Part shown: piece after piece, positions 21,681 to 34,042 of the stretch
Layout of the letters: every line of letters starts with the position of its first letter
Numbering within the stretch: the first letter of the stretch is position 1
Source of the DNA: Paragordius varius
Taxonomy: Eukaryota; Nematomorpha
Direction of reading: 5' to 3'
NCBI GenBank assembly: GCA_964247055.1
Contig: OZ176060.1
Location: forward strand, 558,001-622,000
Length of the DNA: 64,000 bases
Made by a program: the position numbers and the translations under genes
Notes under the pieces: generated by a model
The model's input: the letters and a program-made list of their open reading frames with translations, nothing else
Told to the model about the DNA's origin: nothing
The model's database searches: none

Positions 21681-23879
21681 ATAAAAAAAAGTTAAAAAAG
21701 TATGATTGGCTTTACAATATTCCTAAATTATGACTCTTTGTCCGTATAATTTTAATATTTTATTGTAAATAGATGTCTTAATTAGTGCCACGACTGTAAT
21801 TATTGATCATTTATTGCTTAGTAACTTCATATGGTATTTATTGTTAGACGCAAAATATATTTTATATAATAATAGAGATTATTTAACTTTTAATATGGTA
21901 TAAATTGTTAAAGAGTAATGGGTACTTACGTTTGCTTGTTGTACACCCGTTTTTTCCTGAATTTTAATTTTTGCCTAAAACACTGCTAGAAAAAAATTAT
22001 ATGATTTTTAATCAATTCCTTCTCTTATTTTAGTATAATATATTAACATAAAAATTCTAGATTATTTTGATAATAATTTTTTATTGGTTTTATGGCCACT
22101 AAAAATTTAACATGTTTCGAATAAAGTTCAAATATGTTCTCTAATAAATACTTTAATTATATAATACAAGTAATATAATTTTTCGATTACATCTTATATA
22201 AAATAAACTCTTAACTTCAGTAATAATCTCCTGATAATATATAGTTTCTCATTATAAATATATCAGTATATTTTTGATTAGGTTTGTGAGTGAGAAAGCT
22301 ATTTGCACTTTAAAATTTTTTTGGTGATAGCTAAATGCCTTATTCCAAAAATATCACTAAAGTATGTTATAAACTACGCATAAAAAGCAAAACATTATTT
22401 TTGAAAGAATTCAAATTGGAATTGGACACGTCTAAAAGAGCTAGTTTTTTCAAACAAACGCAACCTAGATTTCGCTATACAAAAAATATTTTAATAATCC
22501 ATCTTTGTTAAAAATATCAATATTAGCATAACTATTAACTGTATATCAAATCAAGATATAATGGAAAAGTATTTTATCCCCTCAGGATTTGATTAAAGGT
22601 TAAGTTGCTTTTAAATTTAGGAAAATATTATAAAATACAATTTATTAGTAGATGGTTTAGAGCTTAATACCGTAATGCTTCAAAATAGCATGAAGTAGGC
22701 TTTAACAAAAAGATTTGAATTTATTAACAAAATATGGAAGTTTTTACAAAATTATTTTTTAATGTTATAATCTATGAAATATTAATAAATTTCGTATAAT
22801 CTCGGCGATTCAACATGAAGTATCAAAGGATCAAATTAAAGTGTTTAAAAATTAACCTAAAGTGTATAAAAATACCCTTAAAGTGCAAATGGTATCGTTA
22901 AATTTGGTTGTATCAATTTAAATTGGTTTAGCATATTTATATAGAGACAAAAATTTATATTCGCTATCTATGAGAAAGGTTATAGTCGCAACACATCTAG
23001 ATTTTATCATACACGCGATATAGGCATACTGTTAAATGTATTGTATTATATATTTGAATTAATTATTAAAATTTGTTCGTTAAATTAAGTTTTCAAACTT
23101 TCTATAAACAATTATATATTTAATAATATTTATTGACTTATCAGTTCAGAAGGCGAAACAGTTATTTATTTATACCTTGTCCAGAATAAATAGTTAAATA
23201 AATATAGTAATATTTTATCGCTCTTTAAATATTAAATATGCCATCTAATTATTGAAGTAAAATTAAGCCCCAAAAGAAACATGTGTAATGTCCATAAAGT
23301 TCCCACGTATTGCAAATGACATTAAATTTAGACTTATTTTTCGTATTTATCGCTAATTTTATTATCATATTATTAACCTTTAAATTTGTTTTAAACCTTT
23401 GAACGATATATTAGAATTGCTCTATTAAACTTTTAAAATAAGACAATCAGAAATGTAATTCAAATTTATAAATTTTTAAATTTGAGCATATTATTGCAAT
23501 CTTTGCACCTATTTATATATTACTTCTTTTAAGCGTCTATAAAAATTATTTTTAGTAACATATAATTAATAAAAACAATCAATGATTATATTCGTCTTAC
23601 AGGAGTTATCATCCATAAGTTAAGTGTAATAAATATTATTTTTAAATAGAGACATGACAATTTGGGAATATTTTTTTAGCAATTAACAATCATGAACAAT
23701 GTGAGAACTATATAGCTTTTCTTTTTAAATTAACAGGATTTTCTATACCTAATATATTAATTAGATGGCATATATAAGAGTATATTTTTTAATTTATTAA
23801 AACTTTAGAGTAGTCAAACAAATTTATTATATTTGTACGAATTATTAATTACTTCAATTCAAGTTTATATACTACACAT
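21681..23879. repeat. Mosaic of block repeats, no gene
   Basis: 21760-21960 repeats part of 8560-8800 (the AGATGTCTTA variant of the TAGATGGC motif at 21771, then GGGTACTTACGTTTGCT). 22270-22680 is a worn relative of the 4860/8930 block. TAGATGGC-type motifs lie at 23240 (GCCATCTA) and 23761. The rest is AT-rich with no recognised structure. Confidence 0.45.
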
Positions 23880-24866
23880 TTACCAATAAGCTGTTCCTGT
23901 AGCTACTCTTAGCTTTTCTCATAATAAGAAAATATAAATTTTTTCTATATAGTATATTTCACTAAACCCATTTAACACTTCGATTCAAATTGGGGTATCT
24001 AAATACCCCAAACTTAATTTGAGTTAGGATTTTTAAAAAACTACTGAAGGAAACAGTCTCAATTTAAATTTATGCTTCTATCCTAATAAAAATTATATAA
24101 ATATGCTAAAATATCTAAATAAAGTTTTGTTTTGAAAAAAAAGCTCCATGTCAAACTACTTGGCCGCCATTTTTATTTTACAAAAATTTTGCAAAATATC
24201 GTCTTTATTTAATTTTAAGGGTAAAATCAAGGCTAACTTTTAATTTAAATGACATCTAACATTGATAGAAATAAAAAAGCTGTTTATTTTGTATTGTTTT
24301 TCAATTTTACCATTGCACGCATGTCACATTGACTAAATTTTTACCTTTCGGATTTAGCTTAAAATAAGTAATATCAAGTATTTTTGAATAAAATTTTTTA
24401 TATATTTGGGTTTATTAATGTTTTATAAGTGCAAGATCTTGCCATGGTTTTGATTCATTCGATATTTTTAAAGAATTTAATTATAAACCTCCCTGGGGTA
24501 TTTAACTACCCCAATTTGAATCGAAGGACTAAAATGAATGTGTTGTATCCAAGTGTTAAATTGGCCCAAAATCTTGATATTCCTTGCACTTTTAGATTGA
24601 TTTTATGCAGTTTCTTTAACACTACATGTTTGCCCGCCAAGATTTGGCAAAAATAATTAATATAAACAGGGCTATTCAACATGAGGCACTCTGAGATTTT
24701 GTGTGCGGCTGTGAAGGATTAGAAAATCCATAATTTGCAGAAAACGCTTATAAAATCCCAGTAAAATTGATATTTATTATAAAAAAATGTAAATAAGACT
24801 ATCATATAGGCAAAGAACTAGAAAAATCAATAAGATGTTTGAAAACTAATAAATTCTTGAATTATC

Positions 24867-24903
<37 letters not shown>

Positions 24904-25750
24904 TCCAATGCGGTCCAGGAAGCTAATTAATTTATTCAAAAGTTAGTTGAAGCTTACTTTATTCTATTACGAACATGATAAGATGTGCCTAAAAATTTTA
25001 ATTGTTTTAATCGCCTTTAAATACAAGTTAATTATAACTGAATATTAAAACTAAATATCCAAATTCAAAAACAATCTAACTTTTAAATCGAAATTCTGAG
25101 GTAATTGAAATGTTCGAAAGTATTTTATCATATCTTAAAAAATAGTTAGTTTACGAGAAAAATCTTTCCATAAAGTATGATGGTTTTTTTCAAAAGGAAT
25201 TTCAATTTAAAGTTTTGGTTGTATAATTATAATTTTTAATGTGTTAAAAGAATATTTTATTTAGAGTTTGATGTAATAAAATTTTGTATAGTAATATATG
25301 CAAAACTTGTATTTAGGTCAATTTTGTAAGATATATTTTCTCAATATTATTTATTATATTAAATTTTAATTAGAAAAACTAAAATATCAATTTATTCGAG
25401 CCAAAATTCTTTGGCTTTAAAATTTTATTTGCTGGGAAACATATAATTACTTAAAAATTAAAATATTTTTTTAAAAAAGGGCGGTTCCCATTTAATCATA
25501 TAATGTCATATAATTTATTTGTGATTCCAAAAATTAAATATTAAATATTTATTAAATACATTGTATTATTTAAATATTTGTAAAAAAATTTTTAAGTCAA
25601 TAAATGATTGACAATTAGCAAAATAAGTAATTTAATTAAAATTATTCAGAAATAAAAATTATATGTAAAAGAATAAAATTAAATATATAAATTAAATAAA
25701 TTAATAACAATATTTTTAAACCATAATATAATATAAAAAATTTTGATTTA
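23880..25750 (+). repeat. 5' flank of copy C, duplicate of 57160-58480
   Basis: This stretch pairs with the 5' flank of copy G over more than a kilobase: CTTTTCTCATAA.AAGAAAAT, CCATAATTTGCAGAAAACGC, TATTTCCAATGCGG, GCCAAAATTCTTTG and GGAAACATATAATTA occur in both in order. The duplication continues through exon 1 and the intron of both genes. A palindromic-ended element (23978-24526) is present here and absent from the paralogous place. No coding sequence before exon 1. Confidence 0.7.
23978..24526. mobile_element. Short element with palindromic inverted ends
   Basis: The left end is CTTCGATTCAAATTGGGGTA followed by TAAATACCCCA; the right end is the inverted equivalent, finishing CCCCAATTTGAATCGAAG. 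Each end therefore contains its own small palindrome around TTTAAATA. Length is about 549 bp with no transposase. A second, reverse-oriented copy with matching interior words (ACCATTGCACGCATGTCACA and its complement) lies about 55480-56070. The open frame inside is chance. Confidence 0.7.
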
Positions 25751-25850
25751 AATATATAATGAAAGGACAGACGATTTTTCTTAACGGTTTTTTATTTATT
25801 GTCTGCTTTTTATTTTTTCAAAAAAATATTCAAATTTATTTGGAAAATGG
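25751..25850 (+). promoter_or_regulatory. Conserved leader and exon 1 of copy C
   Basis: A TATA-like AATATATAAT (25751-25760) precedes CAGACGAT (25768-25775), a 22-base spacer and ATTGTCTG (25798-25805), an imperfect inverted pair (7 of 8 paired). Then comes TATTCAAATTTATTTGGAAA and the start ATGG, with a GTAATT donor at 25851. The same arrangement is kept in copies D, E and G, so it is probably the core promoter, the 5' UTR, or both. Conservation of this block stands out against the diverged flanks. Confidence 0.75.
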
Positions 25851-25901
25851 GTAATTATATATTTAATATTTAAGCAATATTATAAAATAAATTATTTTAT
25901 T

Positions 25902-25940
<39 letters not shown>

Positions 25941-27733
25941 AATATTTATTAATTTTAATATTATTATTTATAACTCTAATTTTTAAAAATAAATACAATA
26001 TTTTAAATATTTTTTTTAAATTAATTGAATATATTTTTTTGTGATTTAATATTGATAATTAACCTTTTTTAAAATATATTAGCATATTAAAGAGATTAAT
26101 AAATAAAGATTTTAATGATATTTTTAGGTTAATTTTTAAATTTTAAAATTTTGACATTTATTATTTATTATTTTGATATTATTTTTATTAATATTAATTT
26201 ATTCCATATATACTAATGTTTCATCTGTATATTCTAATCAAATCATGTAAAATTTATGTACATTTTAATTAGATAATTGATAAAATTATTTAAACTGATT
26301 TAATAATAATAAATTCTAGTTTTTTTATTTATAATTTTTCAGTTTTATTTTATCACGCTTTTCTTGAAAAAAATATTATGTTTAGATTTTAAAATTTTAA
26401 TATTAATTTATAATGTCATTTAGTGTTTTACAATTACCAATGATCCAGCTATATAAGCGACTTTATACAACTTTAGATGATTATAGATTATTTTACATAT
26501 TTTTTTTTATCAAGTCTAATTAGAGTTTATCTTTGCAAGGTTACTCAAATATTACAGTAAAAATTAAAATTATACGGAGAAAACGTAAATATATAAAGAC
26601 AAATATCAAAATATCTCTAATTCTAACTTGGCAATCCTAAACCGTGATATTTAAGTAAAAAAGCAACACTAAAAAAGTATGTGGTAACACAATCTATTAT
26701 ATATTTTAGACCGTAAGTAAATAATTTTTTTAGAAAAAAATTAATGTTTTAAAAATATGGTAATGTTTTAATAAAAAATTTTGTCTTTTTATTTCTTAAG
26801 TTTTCGCCTGTATTTATTTAGTAATATTTAATTAATGTCATTAAATTGATATTAAACCGGTTTTTGGCGTATGTATTTTCGTCTCGTCATTTACAAATCA
26901 TTTTTTATAAATAAATTTATTAGATTTTGGTGATTCGACTTACAAACTTTGGTGTGATCTCGATACTAAGCTTTATAAAGTGGAACTCAAAAATCAACAA
27001 GAAACGTATATTGATGATCCATCTAAACCGACATCATTTCTTAATTTATTGGAAAATGAAGACTTTACAAATGATGATTTACGGAGAATTCTGAACGCTT
27101 CTTTCCATAACCTTTGTTATTTAAGGGAACATAAAAGCGAAAATACCTTACAAAATAATAATTCTAATGATGAAAATACCGAAACCATCAAAGATAGCCT
27201 AATAATTGATTTGGTAGGAGAACAGACGGAACCTTTAGATCTTTCGCTGAAAAAAATCACCAAAAAGTATGAAAAAAATTACGCCGGTGTGCGACAGTAT
27301 TGATTCCAATGATATAAGCATGAATGATATTAACAATCTATTTGATGATAGTAACAAAACAAAACCTCATAAGTCTTTAAACTCTTCAAAAATGGTTAAT
27401 AATTATCGATGTATTCAATGTGATAAAATTTATAAGGACAAACATGTTTTAATCACACATATTCGTTCTGTTCATGAAAAAGTTAAATACTCGTGCAAAA
27501 TTTGTTCGAAAATATTTTCTAACAAAGGCAATCTTGATAGGCACATTAAGTCAATTCATTAGAAAATTAAACATAAATGTCCGATTTGTAAAAAGAAATA
27601 TACTAAAAAAGGCTATCTTGGAACACATATTCAAGCTGTTCACAGGAAAATTAAACATGAATGTCCGATCTGCCTTAAGAAGTATACTGGAAAAGGCATT
27701 CTTGCCAGGCATATTAAAAATGTACATAATTGA
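25847..27733 (+). pseudogene. C2H2 zinc-finger gene copy C, two exons, broken
   Basis: Exon 1 contributes ATG-G (25847-25850); the intron is 25851-26923 (GTAATT...TTATTAG); exon 2 is 26924-27733. The joined start reads MDFGDSTYKLWCDLDTK. EPLDLSLKKITK carries the CtBP-type motif. A frameshift falls just after it (about 27265-27275), and a GAG-to-TAG nonsense change ends the frame after finger 2 (27560), although two further fingers (HKCPICKKKY, HECPICLKKY) and the family stop are still present. All four fingers retain their zinc ligands. The intron contains a MITE-1 copy (about 26555-26826) and the word GCGACTTTATACAACTTTA at about 26458. Confidence 0.85.
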
Positions 27734-28760
27734 ACACTTACAACATACATAATATTTTAAATGTAGCATTAATATAATTATGTTTAAATATCCATAAATA
27801 AAACATGTTGAGTTTCATATTATTTTAAGAAGTCGTTTATTGTAAAATGCATCGTTAATAAAATATTTGGAATGATATTTGACCAGTCTTCTCTGGAATT
27901 TATTTTGTAGGAAAAATTGAATAACGACCAAACGTAAAAATTCAAACCCAAATAATTTTTTTTAAAGACAACCATTATATCTTGACTTCCTAAATATAAC
28001 TGATTGTTTTAACTGCAGATTGTTAAATAGATTTATTGGTAACACAATCTATTATTTTTACAATTCTAATTATATATACGATAAATTTGATTCTAAAATA
28101 TATAGTTTGTCTTTTGAAAAAATTGTCTTTATATGTTCACGTTTTGTCCGTATAATTTCAATTTTTCCTGTCCAGTAGTCACTATATTGATGGCTAATTA
28201 GCAATACAGTAGCGTACAATATAAAACAAATCTTGTCCATAAATTAAAAAACAAAATTGTGGTTGTGGTATAACAAATATATATATATATATATATATAT
28301 AATCGTTTGTTGTTTTTATTCACATATTACTTTGTTGATGGGCGAAAAATGATGTAAAGTAACCAACAATAAAGTAGGTACTGTATATACTCTAAGTTTT
28401 CTATCTATTTAACAAATGGGCTTACGGTTTAATCGGCGTGTAGCGCTTTTCAATGTAAAATATTATCATCTTAAACCTTTCAAAAGTTACGATTAGCCTT
28501 TTTTATAAACACCGTTAAGCATAAAGAAAGTCAAACTATAAAATATCTGCATAGAAATTCAAAAATATCATAAATAAAATAATTTAGAAATTTTATGACG
28601 ATATTTTATATTTTTATACTGATAAGGATATCATGATAAAAACAATAATAAAGTTGTGCATTAAATTAACTATTATAGAATTAATAATAATAAAAACTTA
28701 AGAAATACAAATATATAATACAAATTTACCCATATAATCTAACCCATAATAATACCTCAT
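27734..28760. repeat. 3' duplicon of copy C with MITE-2
   Basis: It follows the flank of copy B base for base over long runs: GCATCGTTAATAAAATATTT, GACCAGTCTTCTCTGGA, a MITE-1 derivative, MITE-2 at 28172-28385 (GTAGTCACTATATTGATGGC to GTAGGTACTGTA, with an (AT)n tract inserted at 28266-28301) and the TTTAATCGGCGTG tail. No gene. Confidence 0.65.
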
Positions 28761-30925
28761 ATAAAATTCGAACTATACGGGCAAAACGTGAAAAAGATGT
28801 ATTTTAAGACCGCTATACTTTTTAAACCTGATTATAAAATATAACTCCTTGTTTGCAATTTCTATATAAAATAGATATGTAAATTGGTAAGGCATATCAA
28901 TCAAGTATTTAAGATTAGTAACTTATCAATATTTAGATATATAAATTATTATTGTCTTTTTGAAAATATTTTTCCTACGTTTTATATATATAATTCAATT
29001 TTTACTTTTTTTTGTAATGATCACCAATTAATTAATATATTTCCTGCAATCAAAGCGCTTAAGTTCTCGCTTTTGTTGGCTGCCCTATATCTAAAAACGA
29101 AAAATTTTGAAATGTTTATCTATGTTTACATATGATTTTATCCAATTTAATAAATAGATGGTAAGTATAATATTATATATTTTATATGGTAATTTATTTT
29201 ACAAAGATATTTATAATATTAATATGCTTAATTGTCGGATTATTTTCCCTTTATTTAAAAAAATAATTTAATTAATGTTCTTAATCTAATACAATAAGTA
29301 ACCGATCTTCGTTAATAAAGTCATCATTCTTCAACAATTATTTTTATTTTTGGATCATTGACCGATTATAATATAATATAAAAAAACATTTAAATATAAT
29401 GTTAATAATGTTATTGATTAAAGTAAAGAAAACATTTTAAAATATTTTAACAATTTTAATGATAAGATTAATATCATGTCCGCAATTTTAATTCACCCGC
29501 AAGTCATTCATTATAGTATATCTGTAAGTCGACTAAGGTTAACATTCAATTTAATTTTTGGTTTATTTATTTTCAAATTATAGGCCGCGAACATTAGTGT
29601 TTATTTATATTTATAATTCTTTATAATCAAATATTTATTGAATAAAGATTCATATATTTTATTTTATAAGTCCTACATTAAAAATCGAAAATTTACAGTT
29701 TAAAGGTAAAGTTAAGACAAATTTGTTTATAAAAGACAACCAAACTTTCCAAGTATATATTTCATATAAGCTCTTTAATTACAATAATTGTAAACTCTAG
29801 AATTGATTGAGTTGGTAATATAATCTCTATTTCACACTTTACCATTTTAAACAATATTTAAATGATTAAAGATATGTAGAGTATGGTTGTTTTTATATTT
29901 GTGCCTATTTTATATTTTACTACATATAATTCATGAAAATCCCTTTTGACGCTATTGATACCCATATATGGTCAAAACATAACAGTTAATTTTTCGCGTT
30001 TTAAATTGGTTTTAATATGGTGTAATGTTTTTTTAAAGATGGTGAAATATCTTAAATATCTAATATAACAAAAAATAATCAATTTTTAAAAAATAAAAAT
30101 TATTGTTATTAATTTTTGCAATTAGCTTATGTTTTAATTGAGTTTCTAATAAATCTAACAATTTCATTTTTTAGTTATTTACTTTGTTAATGATCAGTTA
30201 ACATTGTAAAATATATTTTTTACAATCCAAAATAGTTTTGTTAAAATAAATTAAAATAGGTTATCATACATAACAATACTAAACATAAAGAAGATGGCGT
30301 ATAGTTACCTTAAACTTGACTATCATACCAATCGTTTTGATAAAAAATACTAAGATATCATAAAGCCATAAAACGAATACTAAAAACATAGGTAAAACTT
30401 AATATATGTATTTATTGATGTAATAAAATTTATTAATTAAAGAAGTAAAAACCGTTAAGTACTTGCTTTGAACTAAGTCTCAACTTCGACTAGAAGAAAG
30501 TCAAAATTTTAACCAAATTTAATTTAGCTATACATTATTTTAGAATTTATTCTACGTAAAATATGCATTTGCGCTTTTAGGGTGGAATACATAACATATT
30601 GTAAGTTATAGAAAATGCGTCTTTCTTTCGCTTAAACACGAGAATAGTCAAATCGAATAATTTGTGTGCCTAATATTTGGAAAAAAATAAGAGAATATAA
30701 TCACTAAAAGTTGATGGAATCTTTATCAATTTATAAAAAGCTAATTTGGATTTATACAACATTTCTGCTAAAACAATGTATTAATTTATGATTTAAATTC
30801 TAATTTTTAATTAAATATTTAACCATTGTAACTTACGAAAATAAATTAGAACCTTAAATCAAAAAACATTCTCAAAAAAAATAGTTTGTTTCATATCTAT
30901 ATATATGTATAGGTTATTATATTTA
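28761..30925. repeat. Mosaic of MITE-1 copies and block repeats
   Basis: MITE-1 derivatives are at about 28760-29015 and 29675-29930. 30470-30660 is the inverted partner of 4080-4280 (GACTAGAAGAAAGTCAAA, GCGCTTTTAGGGTGGAA). TAAATAGATGG lies at 29151 and AAGATGGCGT at 30291. The open frame 28884-29135 overlaps a MITE-1 and is not a gene. Otherwise AT-rich DNA. Confidence 0.5.
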
Positions 30926-31166
30926 GAGTAAAAATTGAAATTATACGGACAAAACGTAAAGATATAAAGACAAATTTTTTTCAAAAGACAACCACCATAC
31001 TTTTTAAGTCTTAATTTTGGTTACATAAATTATATATTTTACAATGTAAAATATATAAATGGGATTTTCTATTACAATTTATACAATCTAAAATAGAGGT
31101 GTCTTTGAAAAAAAATATTTGCCTGTATATTTTTACGTTTTGTCCTTATAATTTTAATTTTTACTG
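30926..31166. mobile_element. MITE-1, complete copy
   Basis: The left terminal repeat reads AGTAAAAATTGAAATTATAC, then GGACAAAACG, ATAAAGACAAA and AAAAGACAACCA; the right end is its reverse complement ending TTTTAATTTTTACTG. Inverted ends of about 70 bp make most of the 241-bp element. TA flanks the outer edges, as for Tc1/mariner targets. It has no transposase and relies on one encoded elsewhere. Confidence 0.8.
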
Positions 31167-31202
31167 TATATGCATTTCGTAATTAAATTATATATGATAT
31201 AA

Positions 31203-31460
31203 CAGTAAAAATTAAAATTATACGGACAAAGGGTAAAAATATAAAGACAATTTTTTTTTCAAAAAACAACTATACTCTTTTAAACCTAATTTATCCTATA
31301 TTTATTTAATAATGTTGTATATATAAAAGTGATACCAATTTACATTATATTATACTTTGTAGTTTAGAACAATGATTTATATTAATCAATATTACTTAAG
31401 TATGGTTGACCTTTTGAAAAAAATATGGTCTTGTTGTCCGTATAATTTCAATTTTTACTG
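31203..31460. mobile_element. MITE-1, second complete copy
   Basis: Bounded by CAGTAAAAATTAAAATTATA and TCAATTTTTACTG, this copy stands only 36 bp from the preceding one in the same array. Internal sequence differs from its neighbour, so this is a separate insertion rather than a tandem duplication. Confidence 0.8.
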
Positions 31461-31600
31461 CATCTTTATCTTTTTATAAATATAATATATGGCGATTAAA
31501 TTTATAGCGATGTTTTGGAAAATGTAAAAAAAATCACTTAATTAATTAAATATTTGGCACATTCTTTTACAGGACTGTTCTAGAGTTTATTTTTATATAA

Positions 31601-32267
31601 ACCATTTGCACTTCAAGAGTGTCCTTAAACACTTCAAGTTGGTCCTTGAACATTTCAAGTTGGTCCTTGAACATTTAAAGTTGGTCCTTAAAATTTATAA
31701 ATTTTGATTTAACCATAATTTTTGCTATTATTTTTTAATTATATTATTTATTAATTTAATTTTCTTTTATTATTATATATTATTCATTTAAAAATAAAAA
31801 TTTTTATAAAAAAACCACTTTTTTTGTTTCAAACTATTTTTTTTAATTGAACAAAATTATTGACTTTTAAATGTTTTTAATGAAAAATTTTAATTAATAT
31901 CCCAGAAATCTTATATATTTTTTCATTTTATGTTAAAATCTTATAAATATCCAAAATTATTTTAAGAAATTAATAAAGATATACGGTTTCTCAAAGATTA
32001 AAAGTTGATATCGATTTAAAATTTATGTTAAATACTAGAAAATAGGTTAAAAACAATAAAATAAATGAATTATATACGATTTGATTGATGAAAATTAAAA
32101 CAAAACAAAAAAGTCAAAGGACCAACTTGAGTGTTCAAGGACCAACTTGAAATGTTCGAGGACACACTTGAATTGTTCAAGGACCAACTTGAACTGTTCA
32201 AGGACCAGCTTGAATTGTTCAAGGACCAACTTGAAGTGTTTAAGGACACTCTTGAAGTGCAAATGGT
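31601..32267. mobile_element. Foldback element with 21-bp repeats, best copy
   Basis: The left end starts ACCATTTGCACTTCAAGAGT and continues with about three copies of AAGTTGGTCCTTGAACATTT. The right end is the inverted equivalent with about six units and ends AAGTGCAAATGGT. TATA occurs at both outer edges and may be the target duplication. The middle is A/T-rich and non-coding. The minus-strand translation of the repeats (repeating FKLVLEQ units) is an artefact of the 21-bp period. Confidence 0.8.
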
Positions 32268-33463
32268 ATACTGGTATTCTATATTTTGACAGATATATAT
32301 CGCGCTTAACTTCTCGCTTTTGTTGACTTCTAAATATCAAACAACGGAAGATTTTGAAATTAACATATATTATCCATGTTAACAAATGATTTTTGCCGAT
32401 TTTATAAATAGATGGCAAGTAAATTATAAATGAGTAATTTAGAAATATTATTTATAAAGAAAAGATATATTATATTGATGTAATTATCGTAATATTTTAG
32501 CACTCGAATTTAAAAAAATATGTTATTATATATATATATATATATTAACATTCTAAACAAATATTTTACTATTTAAACAGTATGGTTGTCTTTTAGCAAA
32601 AAAAATTGTCTTTATTTTTTACATTTTGTCTCTATTTTATTTTTTACTGCATATAATAATTATGGACAAAACTCACTAGGAATGTATAAAAAAGTATATA
32701 ACTTATACCATTAACAATTCAAATTCCCTTAAACATTCATTATCACCCTCGAAAAATTTAATAAATTATCATTTTTGGGTAATATAACTCACCATTAATG
32801 TGAAATGTATTCTTATGGCATTTTATTATTTTTTCAGTTTTATATTAATTTGAAACATTTCATTTTTTAATATAAAATATAAGTAATTTTTAATCTTAAA
32901 CACATGATTTGGTGAATTAGAATTTTTTGAAGTTGATTCAAGGATGAATTTGATTTGTTCAAGAATGAATCTGAACTGTAACATATTTTAATTATAAATA
33001 CACAAAATACAATTTAAAACATAGAATTGAAATATTTATGTTTAAAAAAGTACAGCGGTCTTTTGGAATATATTTGTTTTATCATTTTTAATTTCTGTAT
33101 ATGAAATATTATTGTACTTTGAATTATATATGGATATATTTCATTTTTAATATTTTTCTATGTTTTATATACCGAAAATACAACTTTTATATTATTATTA
33201 AAAAATAAATAATTATTGTGAAAATTTATATACAGATTATTCTTTTTTGAATTATATACACCTATATGGCCAAAAATTTCTAAATCATTTTATTTATCTT
33301 ATTTTTGAATTTTTATGCAAATATTTTATTTATTTCTTAATCCTTAACGTTTTTAAACCGAGTAAAACCTAATCTTTTGGAAAGTTTAAACTGACAATTA
33401 CAAAACTGTGGCACGCCGATTAAACCGTAGAGCTATTAATTATATGAAAAACTTAAGTATATA
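32268..33463. repeat. AT-rich DNA with worn repeats
   Basis: TAGATGGCAA occurs at about 32409. MITE-1 right-end words occur near 32583-32650 and 33055. 33095-33190 belongs to a repeat also present at 15230, 38690, 49250 and 56860 (TATGGGATATTATTGTA, ATTATATCTGG). 32930-32980 has decayed foldback units. No coding signal. Confidence 0.4.
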
Positions 33464-34042
33464 CAATATACCCACTTTGTTGGACACTTCACATTATTCG
33501 CAGTTTGGCAACACAATAACGTGTGATAAAACGGTGTGAAATAAATATTTTTCCTATATCACAACATAAAATTTGTTTATTAGTTTATGGACAGGAGTTA
33601 TTTTATATTATACGCTACGATATTGGTAATTGTTCAACAATATAGTGAGTAATGTACAATTCAAATATATATTATACGGACATGAAAAAATAAATACAAT
33701 TTTTTAAAATCAACCATTCATTAAAAAATTATCCATAAAAATATTTGATTAGTATTGTAAATACATAATTAATTGTGTTACCAATAAATATAAGATATAA
33801 TGGTTGTCTTTAAGAAAAAATATTTGGGATTTAATTTTTACGTTTGGTAGTTAATCGATTTTTCCTACAAAATAAACTCCAGAGAAGACCGGTCAAATAT
33901 CATTCCAAATATTTTATTAACGCATTTTGCAAAATATCTTCATAAAGTAATATGAAACTCAACATCTTTTATTTACGAGGATATTTCAACAAAATTATTT
34001 TTAATGCTACATTTAATGTATTATATATGTTGAATTAAGTGT
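33464..34042 (-). repeat. 3' duplicon of copy D with MITE-2 and MITE-1
   Basis: On the minus strand the order after the stop of copy D matches that after B, C and F: GACCGGTCTTCTCTGGAGTT, the ATAACTACCAAACG-like words, a MITE-1 derivative and MITE-2 (33464-33656). Confidence 0.65.

Noticed and set aside
24429-24656. 75-residue open frame with Pro and Cys
   Set aside because: It spans the right end of the palindromic-ended element and runs into unrelated flanking DNA; the reversed copy near 55480-56070 has no equivalent frame.
31601-32267. CRISPR-like array
   Set aside because: The repeats are contiguous, imperfect and inverted at the two ends, without unique spacers, and the genome is eukaryotic.
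32095-32418. 107-residue open frame with repeated FKLVLEQ units
   Set aside because: It is the translation of the 21-bp terminal repeats of a foldback element; a period divisible by three keeps it open.
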